From assembly GCA_028829895.1 (NCBI GenBank), contig CM054178.1, positions 23,603,701 through 23,667,700 of the forward strand: a DNA stretch of 64,000 nucleotides, written 5' to 3'. Below are positions 1 to 11,779 of the stretch, piece after piece (position 1 is the first letter of the stretch; each line of letters opens with the position of its first letter). Position numbers and translations under genes: made by a program. Origin of the DNA: Sinotaia quadrata. Lineage: Eukaryota > Mollusca > Gastropoda > Architaenioglossa > Viviparidae. The notes beneath the pieces were generated by a model. It saw only the letters and a program-made list of their open reading frames with translations, was not told the DNA's origin and searched no databases.

Positions 1-291
1 TTTTTAAATAGGGAAGACAATCCTGGAAGTTTGGGTACATGGTAATTATTCCAAAAAAATATTATTTAACTTTTAAAAAATATTAATAACTGTGTTTTGA
101 TTTTTTTGTGTGATTATTTTGGAGTTTTATAAATAATATTAAGTTTGGATAGAGTAAAATAATTTTTTGTTAAAAAGAACAAAGGACAAATAAAATACAA
201 ATTACTTTTTATTTTTCTATTTTTTGTCCAATTGATATTCGCAAAGTAAAATGTCATTGAGTTAATTTTTTCATTTGGTTGCTATTTTCAG

Positions 292-382
292 CAAAATCCT
301 TTTGAAGGTAGTACTTACATTCCTTCAGCAACAGCATCCGGCATGAAATCTGCTTTACACCTTTCACCTGAAAAGCAAAGAG
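292..382 (+). CDS. ANKRD26: ANKRD26-like exon 1 (of those in window)
   Basis: A pyrimidine-rich tract ending TTTTCAG precedes it and GTACAT follows. It enters in phase 0 and leaves in phase 1, encoding residues 1-30 of the fragment (starts QNPFEGSTYIPSATASG). No domain is recognised; it is probably linker just after the upstream ankyrin repeats. Confidence 0.65.
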
Positions 383-476
383 GTACATGACCTTGATGAT
401 AATATCTCTTTGCATGCACATACCTTTAATGTGTTAATGTTGAAATTAAAACAAATTTCACACTTAAAACCAAATT

Positions 477-534
477 TAGAAGGACTTTTTCTTTCTTATT
501 TGTCTTAGAAGGACTTTTTCTTTCTTATTTGTCT
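477..534 (+). repeat. 28-bp direct repeat, 2 copies
   Basis: AGAAGGACTTTTTCTTTCTT followed by ATTTGTCT is present twice in a row in intron 1. Confidence 0.8.
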
Positions 535-1041
535 GAAGTTAATTTATACTGGCTACAAGTGTTTGTTAATTGTTTCGTTCCATCCTGAAAGTTACAGAAA
601 TATGCTATTAGTGGTATATTTATATACTTCATATATGTCAAACCTTCCTGCTGCATATTGGAGCTTCAGGAGCTAATACATTTTAGTACAGCTTATGATG
701 TGTTATAGAAAAATATATCAGCAATAATTCTCAAATTTTCTTTAATCATCACAAACAATATTTTCAGGTAAAAAAAAAATAGTTTCTTATTTTTGTTGTG
801 GAATCTCAAGTCCTGTTCTGTAGTCATATCTCTTTTGGAGAACTCACAGATATTTTAAATGGTATTTCAAATATTCATGCATCTTTAGTTTGCCTATACC
901 ATTTAAATTATCATTCTTAATTAAAATATTCCAATTTCTTAATTCCTAAAGAAGCACACAAATTAAATTGAGTTACATTTTTACTTGTTGAAAACTTATT
1001 CAGTTTCAAATAACAGTAAGATCCCACATATTTGTGCTCAT

Positions 1042-1182
<141 letters not shown>

Positions 1183-1273
1183 ACTGTTAGAAAAATATTT
1201 GAATAATTGTTATTCTGAAAAATATATGCTCTAACTGCATGTTGTTATGCTTGTTCTTGGCTGGCAAAATCAG

Positions 1274-1288
1274 GTCCAGGAAATGGAG
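1274..1288 (+). CDS. possible 15-nt microexon (GPGNG)
   Basis: AG at 1272-1273 and GT at 1289-1290 bracket 15 nt that would add five residues (GPGNG) in phase 1-1, matching exon 1 to exon 2. The pyrimidine tract is weak, and exon 1 joins exon 2 in frame without it, so it would be optional. This rests on pattern only. Confidence 0.2.
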
Positions 1289-3954
1289 GTATGGTTCACT
1301 CCTCTTTTGTGTGCTGTGTTTAGATTTTTTTTTATTTGATTCATGTTTTGTTTTTTCCTGATTTCTTTCATATATTCTTGCTTTTCTATTTTTGACATTA
1401 TACTATCCAGATTAAATACATAAAGTAATTAGGTAGCTTGTTTGCTTTATAATTTTGCCAATCAGTACTTAAAATACTTTATTCTTTTGAAATGCTTTGG
1501 AACTATTAGAATAATCTCTATTTTTTCTTCTTTTTTAAAAAAATTATTTATCAGGAATTTTCCGTTGACACAAAAGTAAGAAAACACTAAGTCGCTTTTG
1601 TTAAAAATTAATTTGTCAATCAGATTTAATAAATTTATAGTTGTTAATAATTTATTAATATAAATACATTTTTTAAATTAATGTTTCAGTATAACCTCTC
1701 AAGTTAATATTTGATATATGATTCTACACTGGTATTGAAGTCAGTATAGTTAGTATTAGCGAAATAAAAACTCCCATAGCTAAGTTTTAAATTTGGGTTT
1801 GATATGTTCTTCTTCATTAGTAAGATGGCAAAACTGGGATTTTTTCCCTATAATTCTAGCCATTTTGTTGTTGTTATAACTGTACCAGATTGTTAGATCA
1901 GATATACACAATAAACTAATAATTATAATATTAATAAGAACAAATGCATATATTTAAGCTTAATAAGACTATTCACCTATTAAATTAATATAAAGCTGAG
2001 CATTAATTGTTAATTTTGAAAGTTTTACATTTACAATATTAAATAAATAAAATAGTGCACAAAACAAAATAAAAATACACAAACAATTATACAGACATTC
2101 ATGTGTAAACATGCAAGCATAATAGATTTATAAAAAAAGAAAGTACTCTACTAGTAAGTAAAAATAATTAAAACTTATATATATTTATAATATGAATAAT
2201 AATCACTCATTTAAAAACATGATTGCTGCTATTCTCCATATTGTTCATTGTTAGTAAGTTAAGTAATTTTAATTTATATACAGAATAATAATTCATCACT
2301 TATTTAAAACATAACTATGCTGCTATTCTCTAAATGTTAGTATAGATAATTAATATTATCACTCATAGTAATAAATATTGGTAGTAAATGTACTACACAT
2401 ATATAATGACAATTAAAAATTGTACTTAAAAAGCTTTCTTTCATCATTTATATAAAGTAATATACAACTCATTTTAATAATACTAGTAATTAGAAAATAT
2501 GTCTATGAACTTAATGATGTCAACAAATATAAGGTAGGTCTATGTTTATATTAGAAAAATAACTTACCAGGCATGTCTGATGTCACGTCTGCTTGCTTTT
2601 ACCCAAAGGGTTTGTGTTTGTGTATCTTAGTAATGGGGCAAATCTCGTTTATGACCTAAATTCCATTTCACTTATCTTTAAAACATTCCATCAAATGAGA
2701 AGATGCATTTTTGTATAAAATGTCTGCATTATTTTATTAAATTATATTTCTTAAAATATTCAGATTTACACTGATATTGTTAACTTCTTTCATTGTATAT
2801 AGAATAAGAATTGTTTGTTTTTCTCTCTTTTATAAAATTTTTATTATTTATTGCTTTGTCTTTTTAATTCATTGTTTTTACTCTTTCTGTTGTTTTTATT
2901 ATCATTAAGAATAATGTGCATTGTAACTTCTTCTTTTTCCTCTTACTCTTATTACACTTAATTGCAATTTAAAAAAAAATTCTGTTTGCAATTTTTATTT
3001 ATTTGTTATTTGATTATAGTTAGATACAATTTTATAATATATCATTGTTTTCTTTTAAAAGTTATTATTAAATTTATTTCTTAAGCTAACACACTTTAAC
3101 ATTGTATTAAATATAAATATATAAATTGCAAAGCATAATATGTTACATGATTTTTACCAGCTGTTTGACTTTTGAAGATGTTTCCTCAGTTGATATATTT
3201 GAATCTTGATGGTGTTGTGAAATCATTTTCTGGACGTAAGAATTTGCTTTAGATATTTCTTTGTAAAAATATAAAATGGTATCACAAGATTAATGTAAAT
3301 GGTGAAATTTTAATATAATCTACAGGTGACAAATAATAAGATATTTTAAAAAGCCAACAAACAACAGAACATGAAATTTACATATGTACAAAAATACTTT
3401 TGGAAACGTGTCCTTCAATTACTTCATTAAAAAATGTTTATTAAAACAAACACAACATTGCTTAATTAATTCAAGTGGCAAGTTCACTTTGTCCTATCAG
3501 AATTAAGCATTTGATTGAATAATTTTTATTTGTTGTCAGACTAATAAGCTTATAAGGGGTAAACTTTGTCCATAAAGATAAGCATTTAATCGAATCATTA
3601 TTATTTTAAGAAAGAATATTTAAGAAGAATAATCATAGCACTAAATAATCTGACTATATTCTGGCAGTCCCAGTCCCAGATACCCTGTGTTCTGGCTAAT
3701 CACAGTTCCAGATAATTTGATTATATTCTGGCTAATAACAGCTCCAGATAATCTTACAGCACTGATTCCCAACCTGGTGCCCAAGGTGTGAAAAGTAGTG
3801 TTTCATACAACCTCTCATTACACAATTTAGGTTTCTATAAAATCACTCAAAACAAAACTGTCTTGTTGATGTCACAAGTGAAAACAAACTCTTTGGTACA
3901 TTTCCCAAGTATGAAGAAAATGGTTTGTGACAGTGATTTTAATCCTTCTTCACT
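1289..3954. other. AT-rich intron, no gene seen
   Basis: Very AT-rich sequence with short local duplications only. At 3660-3790 an imperfect CTGGCTAATCACAGTTCCAG duplication and GCACTGATTCCCAACCTGGTG look like old transposon sequence. Confidence 0.6.
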
Positions 3955-4225
3955 TGTAGGTTCTAATTTTAGTTTGCATAAGTTATAAGCTGTAGGTGCT
4001 AATTTAAGGTTTGTAAGTTGTAGGTGCTAATTTAAGGTTTGTAAGTTGTAGGTGCTAATTTAAGGTTTGTAAGTTGTAGGTGCTAATTTAAGGTTTGTAA
4101 GCTGTAGGTGCTAATTTAAGGTTTGTAAGTTGTAGGTGCTAATTTAAGTTTGCATAGTTATAAGTTGTAGGTACTAATTTAAGTTTTCATATGCTGTAAG
4201 TTGTTGGTGCTCATTTTAGTTTGTC
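3955..4225 (+). repeat. 28-bp minisatellite, about 9 copies
   Basis: Unit of the type TTGTAGGTGCTAATTTAAGG plus TTTGTAAG; the edges are more diverged. It lies in the intron before exon 2. Confidence 0.9.
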
Positions 4226-4295
4226 TAGCTGCAGACTTAAAATTTTAATAAGATAAATCTCTCAAGTGTTGATCAGAATACAAATCCTTGAACAG

Positions 4296-4498
4296 AATAC
4301 TTGGAAGAAATGGGGTTGGGCGAAGTTGACGATATGAGCGATTTAAGTGAGATGTCTGAATCAAAACATGCTCCACTGCAAGCCACAAAAACCATAACAG
4401 CACAGTCAGTGCTTGCCTCTGACAGTGACTGGGATTCCACTGTCCAGTCTGAGATTCAGGTCACACCCAGGCCTGGCATTTTGAAGAAATGGAATAAG
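4296..4498 (+). CDS. ANKRD26: ANKRD26-like exon 2, first DSDWDS motif
   Basis: The acceptor is AACAG and the donor AAG|GTACAA, phase 1 in and 0 out, residues 31-98. It begins EYLEEMGLGEVDDMSDLSE and is acidic. The motif DSDWDST (4421-4441) is the first of four similar motifs. The pyrimidine tract is weak; a second AG lies at 4275, but an in-frame stop at 4289 rules out starting there. Confidence 0.75.
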
Positions 4499-4904
4499 GT
4501 ACAAAAAGAAAGTTGATTGTTTGTACATTAATTTTTGGAAAATTTTGGAAAAGCCGTTATAAAGTTGTATAGAGGTACTCAGAATCTCCCATCATGGCCT
4601 TAAGAATATCATTAAAAACAACAGGTCTAAGATTCTTAAAAATAAAATGTGTGAAGCTCTTGGGCTTAGTAGAAATTTATTTAAGATAATTATTTGTAGA
4701 TATTTAAATCATTTAAATGACTTACATTAAACAGGCATTTTTGCTATCGATTTTTCTTCTTCCAATTTCTCTCCCCCCATTTTCCCACCTGATCATTGTA
4801 TACACTTTTCATCTGTCATGATGTTGTTCTGAATTTGCAGTTTTACTGTCTTGATTAGTGACAGGATTTGGGGGTGAGGTGGGGGCAGAGAGAACGAATT
4901 TGAA

Positions 4905-5170
4905 TTGAATGAAACAAGTACTGTAGAAAAAAGTTATTAATTAGGGACTTATTTGAGAATGTGTTCTATATTTGTATTGAATGAACAAGTAGATACTATT
5001 TATTAATAGGGAACTGTTTTAGAATGTGTTCTGTATTTGTATGGACTGATCCAAGTAGATAAAAGTTATAAATAGAGAACTGTTTTAGAATGTGTTCTGT
5101 ATTTGTATGGACTAAAACAAGTAGACAAAAGTTATAAATAGAGAACTGTTTTAGAATGTGTTCTGTATTT
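4905..5170 (+). repeat. ~66-bp minisatellite next to exon 3
   Basis: Four units of the type GAGAACTGTTTTAGAATGTG, then TTCTGTATTTGTATGGACT. The last unit runs into the exon 3 acceptor. Unit ends resemble the exon start only loosely (10 of 15 bases). Confidence 0.85.
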
Positions 5171-5181
5171 ATGTTGGGCAG

Positions 5182-5241
5182 ATCAACCTGGATGATGGTG
5201 ATGTGCAGGAAGGCAAAATCATCCTCAGTGATCATTTAGAG
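5182..5241 (+). CDS. ANKRD26: ANKRD26-like exon 3
   Basis: The 60-nt phase 0-0 exon has acceptor TTGGGCAG and donor GAG|GTATTC, residues 99-118 (INLDDGDVQEGKIILSDHLE). It lies directly after a tandem array whose units may resemble the exon start (IQVDK-like against INLDD). Confidence 0.75.
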
Positions 5242-5348
5242 GTATTCAGATAGATAACACTTTACAAAATAAAGGATAAACCCCCCAACAAAACTCTTCA
5301 TCACAATCTTTCATCATTTGGGGGCATTTAATATACCTGTTACACTTG

Positions 5349-5423
5349 AGTGAAATCAACACGGTTAGTCTTGTATGAAGGCCTATGATGCCCTTAAACA
5401 AGACTAACTATGTTGATTTCACT
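5349..5423. other. Near-perfect 26-bp hairpin
   Basis: Arms 5349-5374 (AGTGAAATCAACACGGTTAG...) and 5398-5423 pair at 24 of 26 positions, plus one G-U, around a 23-nt loop. It lies in intron 3, sense strand. It could be a microRNA-like precursor or a tiny foldback element; nothing in the flanks decides. Confidence 0.6.
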
Positions 5424-5529
5424 ATCCAATTAATCATAAGCCATTAGCTGCTCCAAAGAGTGATGTGTAATGTATGATTAGTAAGTAAAATCTACATTGC
5501 ACTGAGAACACTAAAGAAACTACTTGATT

Positions 5530-5770
5530 TATTTATGTATTTTAGACCTTTTTATGTTGTCTTTAATTGCCTTTTATCTTTTATATCAGCCTGATGTATT
5601 TTAGAATTTTGATTATATTTTATTTACTTTGTCTTTTGTCGTTTCTATCAGCATGATGTATTTTAGACTTTTGATTATATTTTCTTTAATTTAATTGTCT
5701 TTTGTCTTTTCTATCATTCTGATTTACTTATATTTTCTTTAATTTAATTGTCTTTTTTCTTTTCTATCAG
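5530..5770 (+). repeat. ~60-bp array carrying copies of the exon 4 acceptor
   Basis: Units read CTTTTGTCTTTTCTATCAGC then CTGATGTATTTTAG. ATCAGCCTGATG at about 5586, ATCAGCATGATG at about 5648 and ATCATTCTGAT at about 5713 copy the true ATCAG|CCTGATGAA boundary. Confidence 0.85.
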
Positions 5771-5857
5771 CCTGATGAATCCAGTGACTGGGACTCAACA
5801 GTTGCAGAAAATAATCCTCCACCTCTCCCTAACTCTCCACCACCTAAACTTGCTAAG
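5771..5857 (+). CDS. ANKRD26: ANKRD26-like exon 4, second SDWDS motif
   Basis: The acceptor is TTTCTATCAG and the donor AAG|GTTAGT, phase 0-0, residues 119-147. It opens PDESSDWDSTVAEN and continues with a proline-rich PPPLPNSPPPK stretch. The acceptor and first codons are copied in the array upstream. Confidence 0.85.
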
Positions 5858-6284
5858 GTTAGTTTGGCTGTAAATTTTTTTATTATTATAACTAATTTAA
5901 TAGTTTGGGGTTTTGTTTATGCTGTTTCTCTTGTTTAGCAGTTTGGTTATTTGTATTTGTTATATACTGTTATTTAGTACTTTGGGTATTTGTGATTGCT
6001 ATAACCAAAAAAAGAATTACCTCTGTCTCTATATTGATGTTTTGATTATATACCGCATTCTCTTTCTCTGGATCTCATTCACACGTAGCCCACTTTTCTT
6101 TTATCCTTTTTGTATTGTAACACACGTTCTCTGACTATTAGTATTTACATTTTTCTTTTGTAGATGCATGGAGTCCTATGTACATCTAATGAGTGATGTA
6201 TGCCACAGTTTATCACTGTTGTACTCTGCCTTCTTTCTATTGTTTTAAGTACCTAGAGTAACATTTTTCTCCACTGTCTCTTAC
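5858..6284. other. Intron 4, first part, nothing distinct
   Basis: T-rich intron with no repeat array and no exon recognised. Confidence 0.6.
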
Positions 6285-6590
6285 TGTTGTACTCTGTCTT
6301 CTTTCCATTAAGTACCTGGTGAAACATTTTGCCCTGCCTTCTTTCCATTAAGTACCTGGAGAAACATTTTGCCCTGCCTTCTTTCCATTAAGTAGCTGGA
6401 GAAACAGTTTGCCCTGCCTTCTTTCCATTAAGTACCTGGAGAAACATTTTGCCCTGCCTTCTTTCCATTAAGTACCTGGAGAAACATTTTGCCCTGCCTT
6501 CTTTCCATTAAGTACTTGGAATAACATTTGGCCTCCACTGTCTCTCACTATTGTACTCTGCCTACTCACTCTTTCCATTAAGTATCTGGA
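6285..6590 (+). repeat. 40-bp minisatellite, about 7 copies
   Basis: Unit CTGCCTTCTTTCCATTAAGT then ACCTGGAGAAACATTTTGCC; the inner copies are almost identical. Confidence 0.95.
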
Positions 6591-6884
6591 GTAATATTTT
6601 CTCCCACTGTCTTTCACTGTTTCACTGTGCCTGCTTTTTGGGTAAGCAAGAGGTTAAAACAGGCAATGACAGATACATTTTCTGAACAGTTTTAAAAGCT
6701 GTTGCAGATCTCAAAGAAAATTTTTAGTTTATGTTGTTTCAGTTTCTGTTTTTATTTCGGGGTATACCTATCACCTATTTTGAGTGCAGTTTGTCCTATA
6801 AATAATCTGTTGAGAGAGTTACAGGTGGACTTTGTTTTGTTTTTTTTGTTTTTGTTTAGTGCTTTTTATCTTGTAAGTGTCCAG

Positions 6885-7165
6885 TTGCATTTTATATTAT
6901 AAATGTCCGTTGACATAGTTAAATGCCAACCTTATCAAGTGCATGTTGTATTATAAATGTCCAGTTGATACAAATGTCAATTTTATCAAATATATGTTGT
7001 ATTATAAATGTCTCATTGACATAATTATGTTTCAACCTTGTCAAGTGCATATTGTATTATAAATGTCCTTTTGACATAGACATAAAAATGTCAATCTTGT
7101 CAATTGAATGTTGATATAGAAACAAGTGTCAACCTTGTCAAGTGCATGTTGTTACAATTGTCTTC
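6885..7165 (+). repeat. ~60-bp minisatellite, about 5 copies
   Basis: Units of the type AAGTGCATGTTGTATTATAA then ATGTCC...GACATA...TCAACCTTGTC. The transposon at 7166 inserted at its last unit; related sequence resumes after 9521. Confidence 0.8.
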
Positions 7166-9520
7166 TTAAGGCGATGTGCGGGTCTGTAATATAGTGATTT
7201 TGGTAATTTTTGTGTGTTTAGACATTTTTACATATTTGGGCAATAAAAACTATCTTCTTTTCATTTCTAATGGTTATTTAGTTGAAAAATGTCTCTAATA
7301 TGCTGTAAAAATTATTTAAAGTAAGTAACCCACATGCAGAAGTTTTCAATCGACTTCTAAAATGATGATTTTCAACACTTGACAACGCACATTTCTAGCA
7401 GACGACATGATTATTGTCGCATACCGTTGTGTTCAGCATTTCCTCGCCTCTCTAATAAAAGATTGTCCTTCGGGATTTCCCGTTTTATTTCGGTAACAAG
7501 ACGTTCGGCCTGAACACTACACAAACACGGTGCCTTCCATGTATGGTAGTGTGACGTGAAGGCTGCGATACGATTCGCTTGACTAGGTCACGTGGTACTG
7601 TCATGGCGGCTGTTTACATGTGCAAAAGTGACGCTTAGCGAAGTACTTGTGAGTGAAAATGCCTCGTACAAAGCAGTCAACACGTAATTTAGTGCCTAAA
7701 AGTAAGCAGAATAGAAAGAAACAGTTGCAGAATCTATGGGGAGCAAGAAAGGAAGCAAAATTAGCCACAGTACAGCAACAAGTGACATCTAAGTGTGCAC
7801 AAGTCGAACCGAACACTTCGTGTTACAAACCATCTACGGCAGACAGTTTACTTGGCACGAAAACAAGAGCACAGTTCAAGAAAGACTCATACGAAAGTTT
7901 GGGTAGTTCTTGCAGTCACGTCAGAGTCAATGACAATGGGAAAGAGGCGAAATTCAAGATGCAAAGGGGCATTGTCGATTTCAGAGAAGTGGAGAGTCTT
8001 GTTGGCATCTCTGTTGCCCTCAGTGTAATGATGAATCTCTCTCTCGCTAGTGACTCCAAACCGATGCACGGTTTTGCTGTTTATGCTGAAGTCAAGTGCA
8101 CTGTATGCCAAGAAACAATCTAAGAAAATTATCTTGCCTCCAAGGATACACAGTCAAAAGTATTTCACAAAAACAGGCAAGCCGTTTATGCTTCAATAGT
8201 TTGTGGCATGGGTGCTAGTGCTCTGAGAAATTTTTGTGAAAATTTAGATTTGCCTGCAATGCACCACAAAACATTTCATCAGCATGCAAACAAAATGTTT
8301 AGTAAAGTGGAAGACTTTAGAAATCATGTCTTTGGAGAGACAGTAGCATTTGTTAGGGATATGCATTCTAAGCACAGTGGACTTTTGGTGTTTCTTCCAA
8401 CAAGCAATTGCACGACATCAGCTCTCAAGCCCCCACCAGAGGTTCGTACATGCACCACCAAATGAAAACAAATTAGCTGAGCACCTTCTACCGATTTACA
8501 GCCATCTCACAGAAGAACATTTGCTCAGTAGGAGTTGCTCAGGAAAGACATAGAATGCAAATGAAAGTTTACATAGCTTGATTTGGTCCAAAGACAAATT
8601 TGCCTCAAGAAAGTGTGTGGAGTTTGCCGTCATAACGGCAGTTTAACTTTGGAGCTGCTGCTGCCCACAGTGCCAGGTTCTTTGGTTTTCAAACAGGACA
8701 TCATATGGCTAGGATTTGTGAGTCAAGAATGAGGAAAAGACTTAAAAACAGCACAAAGTATGTTAAAGAAAAGGCCATAAAGCGAAGAGACAAAGTCAGG
8801 GCTGCAAGAACCCAAAGACAAGAAGAACTTAATCAGCTGGAGGGTGGCCCAGCCTATGGTGCTGGATTGTTCTAATGTGACACAATTTTCTTTCTGAAAA
8901 CACTTTTTATCAATATCTTGTGTTTAATACAGTTGCCTGGTAAAAATGGTGGGTTAAAATTGTGTGTGAACACAAGTAATGAGGTTTTGAAATAAGTTTT
9001 CTCACTTTTCTTCGTTTTCCCGCTTTTGCATATTTTTACACTGGGGAATTGAATATTTTAAAATCTATTCAACTGATCTCTCTGAAACTTTACACAGTCA
9101 AACAACTCACTCCAATGCACATACTTACCATTGGATTTTAGTATATGTACAATACTTTTGAAAATATGACATTTCAAAGAAATAATTTACAATAAAAATA
9201 TGTCGCTTTTACCAAAAAATTAATAAATAATTTTCTATCAAAAATATAGACTAAACGAATGGTAAGTATGTGGACATAGCAATACTGTAGCTATGTGCAA
9301 AATATTTAAAAGAAATATTTAATAGGAACTGAGAAAACTTGTTCCTAAAATTTCAATATGGCGGATGTTTACACATGGTTACCATAGCAACCGCAAAGCC
9401 AACCATCAAGTTCACTCTATTTTCACATTCTATTTACCTCTAGTACTTAATGCAAAGCAATAAAATCAACTATGAAGTAATATTAAAAAAACTAGATTTT
9501 TGACCCTCACATCGCCTTAA
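7166..9520 (+). mobile_element. Decayed TTAA-flanked DNA transposon, Kolobok/Mutator-like
   Basis: TTAA at 7166-7169 and 9517-9520 flanks terminal inverted repeats: 7170-7184 (GGCGATGTGCGGGTC) and the complement of 9502-9516 match at 14 of 15 bases. The inside is richer in GC and holds a broken transposase. TTAA target duplication is typical of Kolobok and piggyBac; the protein remnants fit the former (the family often labelled Mutator-like domain). It inserted into intron 4 at the end of a local minisatellite. The motif ATGGCGGMTGTTTACA occurs once near each end (about 7604 and 9359), the first about 55 bp before the transposase ATG. Confidence 0.75.
7659..8879 (+). pseudogene. Broken transposase of the TTAA element
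   Basis: The start ATG at 7659 gives a basic N-terminus (MPRTKQSTRNLVPKSKQNRK). A zinc-binding CxxC pair is split by a frameshift: CPQC reads in one frame at 8015-8026, while the partner CTVC near 8100 is in the frame of the start. A TAA at 8121-8123 interrupts the same frame, which then continues through QAVYASIVCGMGASALRNFC. Later pieces in shifted frames read GKT-stop-NANESLHSLIW, which is a GKTQNxNES-type motif with Q changed to a stop, then FNFGAAAAHSARFFG and a C-terminus ending GPAYGAGLF before TAA at about 8877. The middle looks deleted, since the distance is shorter than a full transposase. It cannot be active. Confidence 0.75.
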
Positions 9521-9587
9521 CAGCAAAGTTGAAATATGTCATAGACATCATTTTGCAACTATCTCCATTCTTGAATTTCTTTGGCAG

Positions 9588-9656
9588 GTGTATGAATTAG
9601 ACAGTGATGTTGACGACAGTCTGGTGCCTGCTACTAATGGAAAGATCTCCAAAGAA
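9588..9656 (+). CDS. ANKRD26: ANKRD26-like exon 5
   Basis: The acceptor is TTTGGCAG and the donor GAA|GTGAAT, phase 0-0, residues 148-170 (VYELDSDVDDSLVPATNGK). It is acidic linker and lies 68 bp downstream of the transposon insertion. Confidence 0.75.
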
Positions 9657-10234
9657 GTGAATTTGATTATTTTTGTTGTTGTTTCTCTTATTTTTATGAT
9701 GAATTTGTTTATTTATTGCAATAGGTTTTTTGTTTGTTGGTTTGCTTTTTTTTAATGTGTTACCTACCTAAAAGGAGTTAAGTGACAAGGGGAGGTAGAA
9801 TATAGTACAGGACACCATTCCTCTTACCAATCCCACAAAAAATCATCATCTGTCAGTTGGTGAAAACAGTTTTGGTTGGCACTTGAAATGTCCATGCCTT
9901 CCTTTGATGATAATGAACCTGACTGGAAGTGCTTGTTGATTGGTTCATCACATCACTCACCCAGATTTTATCAATATTTTTTCATTTTAGGGCAAAAGAT
10001 TTTTACTCAACCTCCATCTGGGGACCATGATTTTTTTAATCAGATTTCTGGATGCTTAATGTTGAAAATGTGTGGTCTTTTTCTCACACAAACCCAGGTC
10101 TGATGTGGCTCAGTGAATAGTAATAGGCACAAAGAGAGAAATACAGCAGAAAGAAAAAAAAATTCAGTCATGTCATTTATTTCTCTTAAATAAATTTAAT
10201 AAATGTAAATGAAATTTATGTCATGATAGACAGT
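9657..10234. other. Intron 5, first part, nothing recognised
   Basis: Unique AT-rich sequence. A short open frame at 9887-10103 has no recognisable feature. Confidence 0.5.
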
Positions 10235-10469
10235 CATGTATCCTGGCAGAGACTGAGTGCTCTAGACAGACATGTGTTCTGTCACACTGAGTGCTCTAGA
10301 CAGACATGTGTTTTGTCAGACTGAGTGCTCTAGACAGTCATGTGTTCTGACACACTGAGTGCTCTAGACAGACATGTGTTTTGTCAGACTGAGTGCTCAA
10401 GACAGTCATGTGTTCTGACACACAGTGCTCTAGACAGTCATGAGTTCTGACACACCGAGTGCTCTAGAC
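10235..10469 (+). repeat. ~36-bp minisatellite, about 7 copies
   Basis: Unit GAGTGCTCTAGACAGACATG then TGTTCTGTCACACT. It ends at the hAT-type fragment. Confidence 0.9.
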
Positions 10470-10560
10470 CAGGTATGTCAAACATGCGGCCCTTTGCAAG
10501 CACATGTGTGGCCCTCACAAAGGATACTGCAATTGTCTCATTTAATGACGAAAATTGCAA
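10470..10560 (+). mobile_element. Fragment with hAT-type terminal sequence
   Basis: CAGGTATGTCAAACATGCGG followed by CCCTTTGCAAG and GTGGCCCTC resembles the ends of widespread hAT non-autonomous elements (CAGGGGTGTCAAACtxGCGGCC). No matching inverted end was found in the next kilobase, so it is probably a truncated copy. Confidence 0.45.
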
Positions 10561-11054
10561 TTTTAATACTTTAAACTGGGTGTATAAAACAGAAATCTGG
10601 CACGGTGCCATGTATAAGAAAACAATACGGCTATTTTAAGCTAGTAAGGGTTTTCTATCTATGAAAGCACAACACATTCAGGACAGTTAAAACTCAGCCA
10701 GTCAGTAACCATCACTCTGAGCTCCAAAAATCCATTCAAATGGAGGGTTGGGGAGAAGCATGTTTGGGAAATTGTCAGAAAACTGCCAGTCATGCTCTAG
10801 CCTTCTGTCTATATCCAGGATTGTTAGCGCTTCAATCAACCAGTCAACTGCTTTCAGAGCCTATATCTGTCCCCTGATATATATATATATCATTACTAAA
10901 ACAAATCAGTAATGTGACCTTAATGATTGTAGTGGTAGTAGAATGGAAGCCATCTACATTCCCTAGATTCCTAACTCCAAGATATGTCTACTTTGGTCTC
11001 TGAACTATCTATGTAGGCAGTAATTGTTGCCCAATTCACTTCTGTCTTTTTTCA

Positions 11055-11465
11055 GTTAAGTATTGGTCTTTTCTCATTTCACCACTGTTTTTCTCAATTC
11101 ACCATTATCTGTTCTTAATTCACCAATGTCTTTTCTCAATTCACCACTGGCTCTTATCAGTTTACCACTTCTGTTCTCAATTCACCACTGGCTCTTATCA
11201 GTTTACCACTTCTGTTCTCAATTCACCACTGGCTCTTATCAGTTTACCACTTCTGTTCTCAATTCACCACTGTCTTTTATCAATTCATCAGTGTCTTCTC
11301 TCAATTCACCACTATCTTTTCTCAGTTTGCCACACTCTTTTCTCAGTTTAGCACATTCTTTTCTCAATTCACACTGCTGTCTTTTCTCAATTCACCCACT
11401 GTCTTTTCTCAATTCACCATTGTCTTTTCTCATTTCACTCTTTTCTTTCATTTCACCATAGTGTG
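11055..11465 (+). repeat. Minisatellite of CTCAATTCACCACTG type
   Basis: Mixed units of 20-41 bp (TTCTCAATTCACCACTGGCT, CTTATCAGTTTACCACTTCTG). The array happens to be open over 132 codons, which is not evidence of a protein. Confidence 0.9.
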
Positions 11466-11779
11466 TTTTGAAGAATAGGAGATTTTCCTTTTGCATTTTT
11501 TGCATGTACATGTTTCACACATACATGTTTGTAATTTTTTTTTGTGTTCTTCCTCCTATTCATTATTTACCTTAGATAGGCTTGAGCTGCTGTATGATGG
11601 AAAAAGAAATTTTTTTGCAAAAAAATAAGTTTTTCCTGACTATTTATTAGATGACCCAATATATATAGGTCCTCCCAGCCACTCCCTTGTTTTTTAGTTC
11701 AATCTTGCTTGGGGTACTAAGGGACATCTTTCAAGGATGCACAATTGAGTCAACTCTTAATTGTTTATCTATCTTGCAG

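Noticed and set aside
7170..9516. piggyBac element
   Set aside because: The TTAA target fits, but the protein remains (CxxC pairs, GKTQNxNES type) do not look like a piggyBac transposase.
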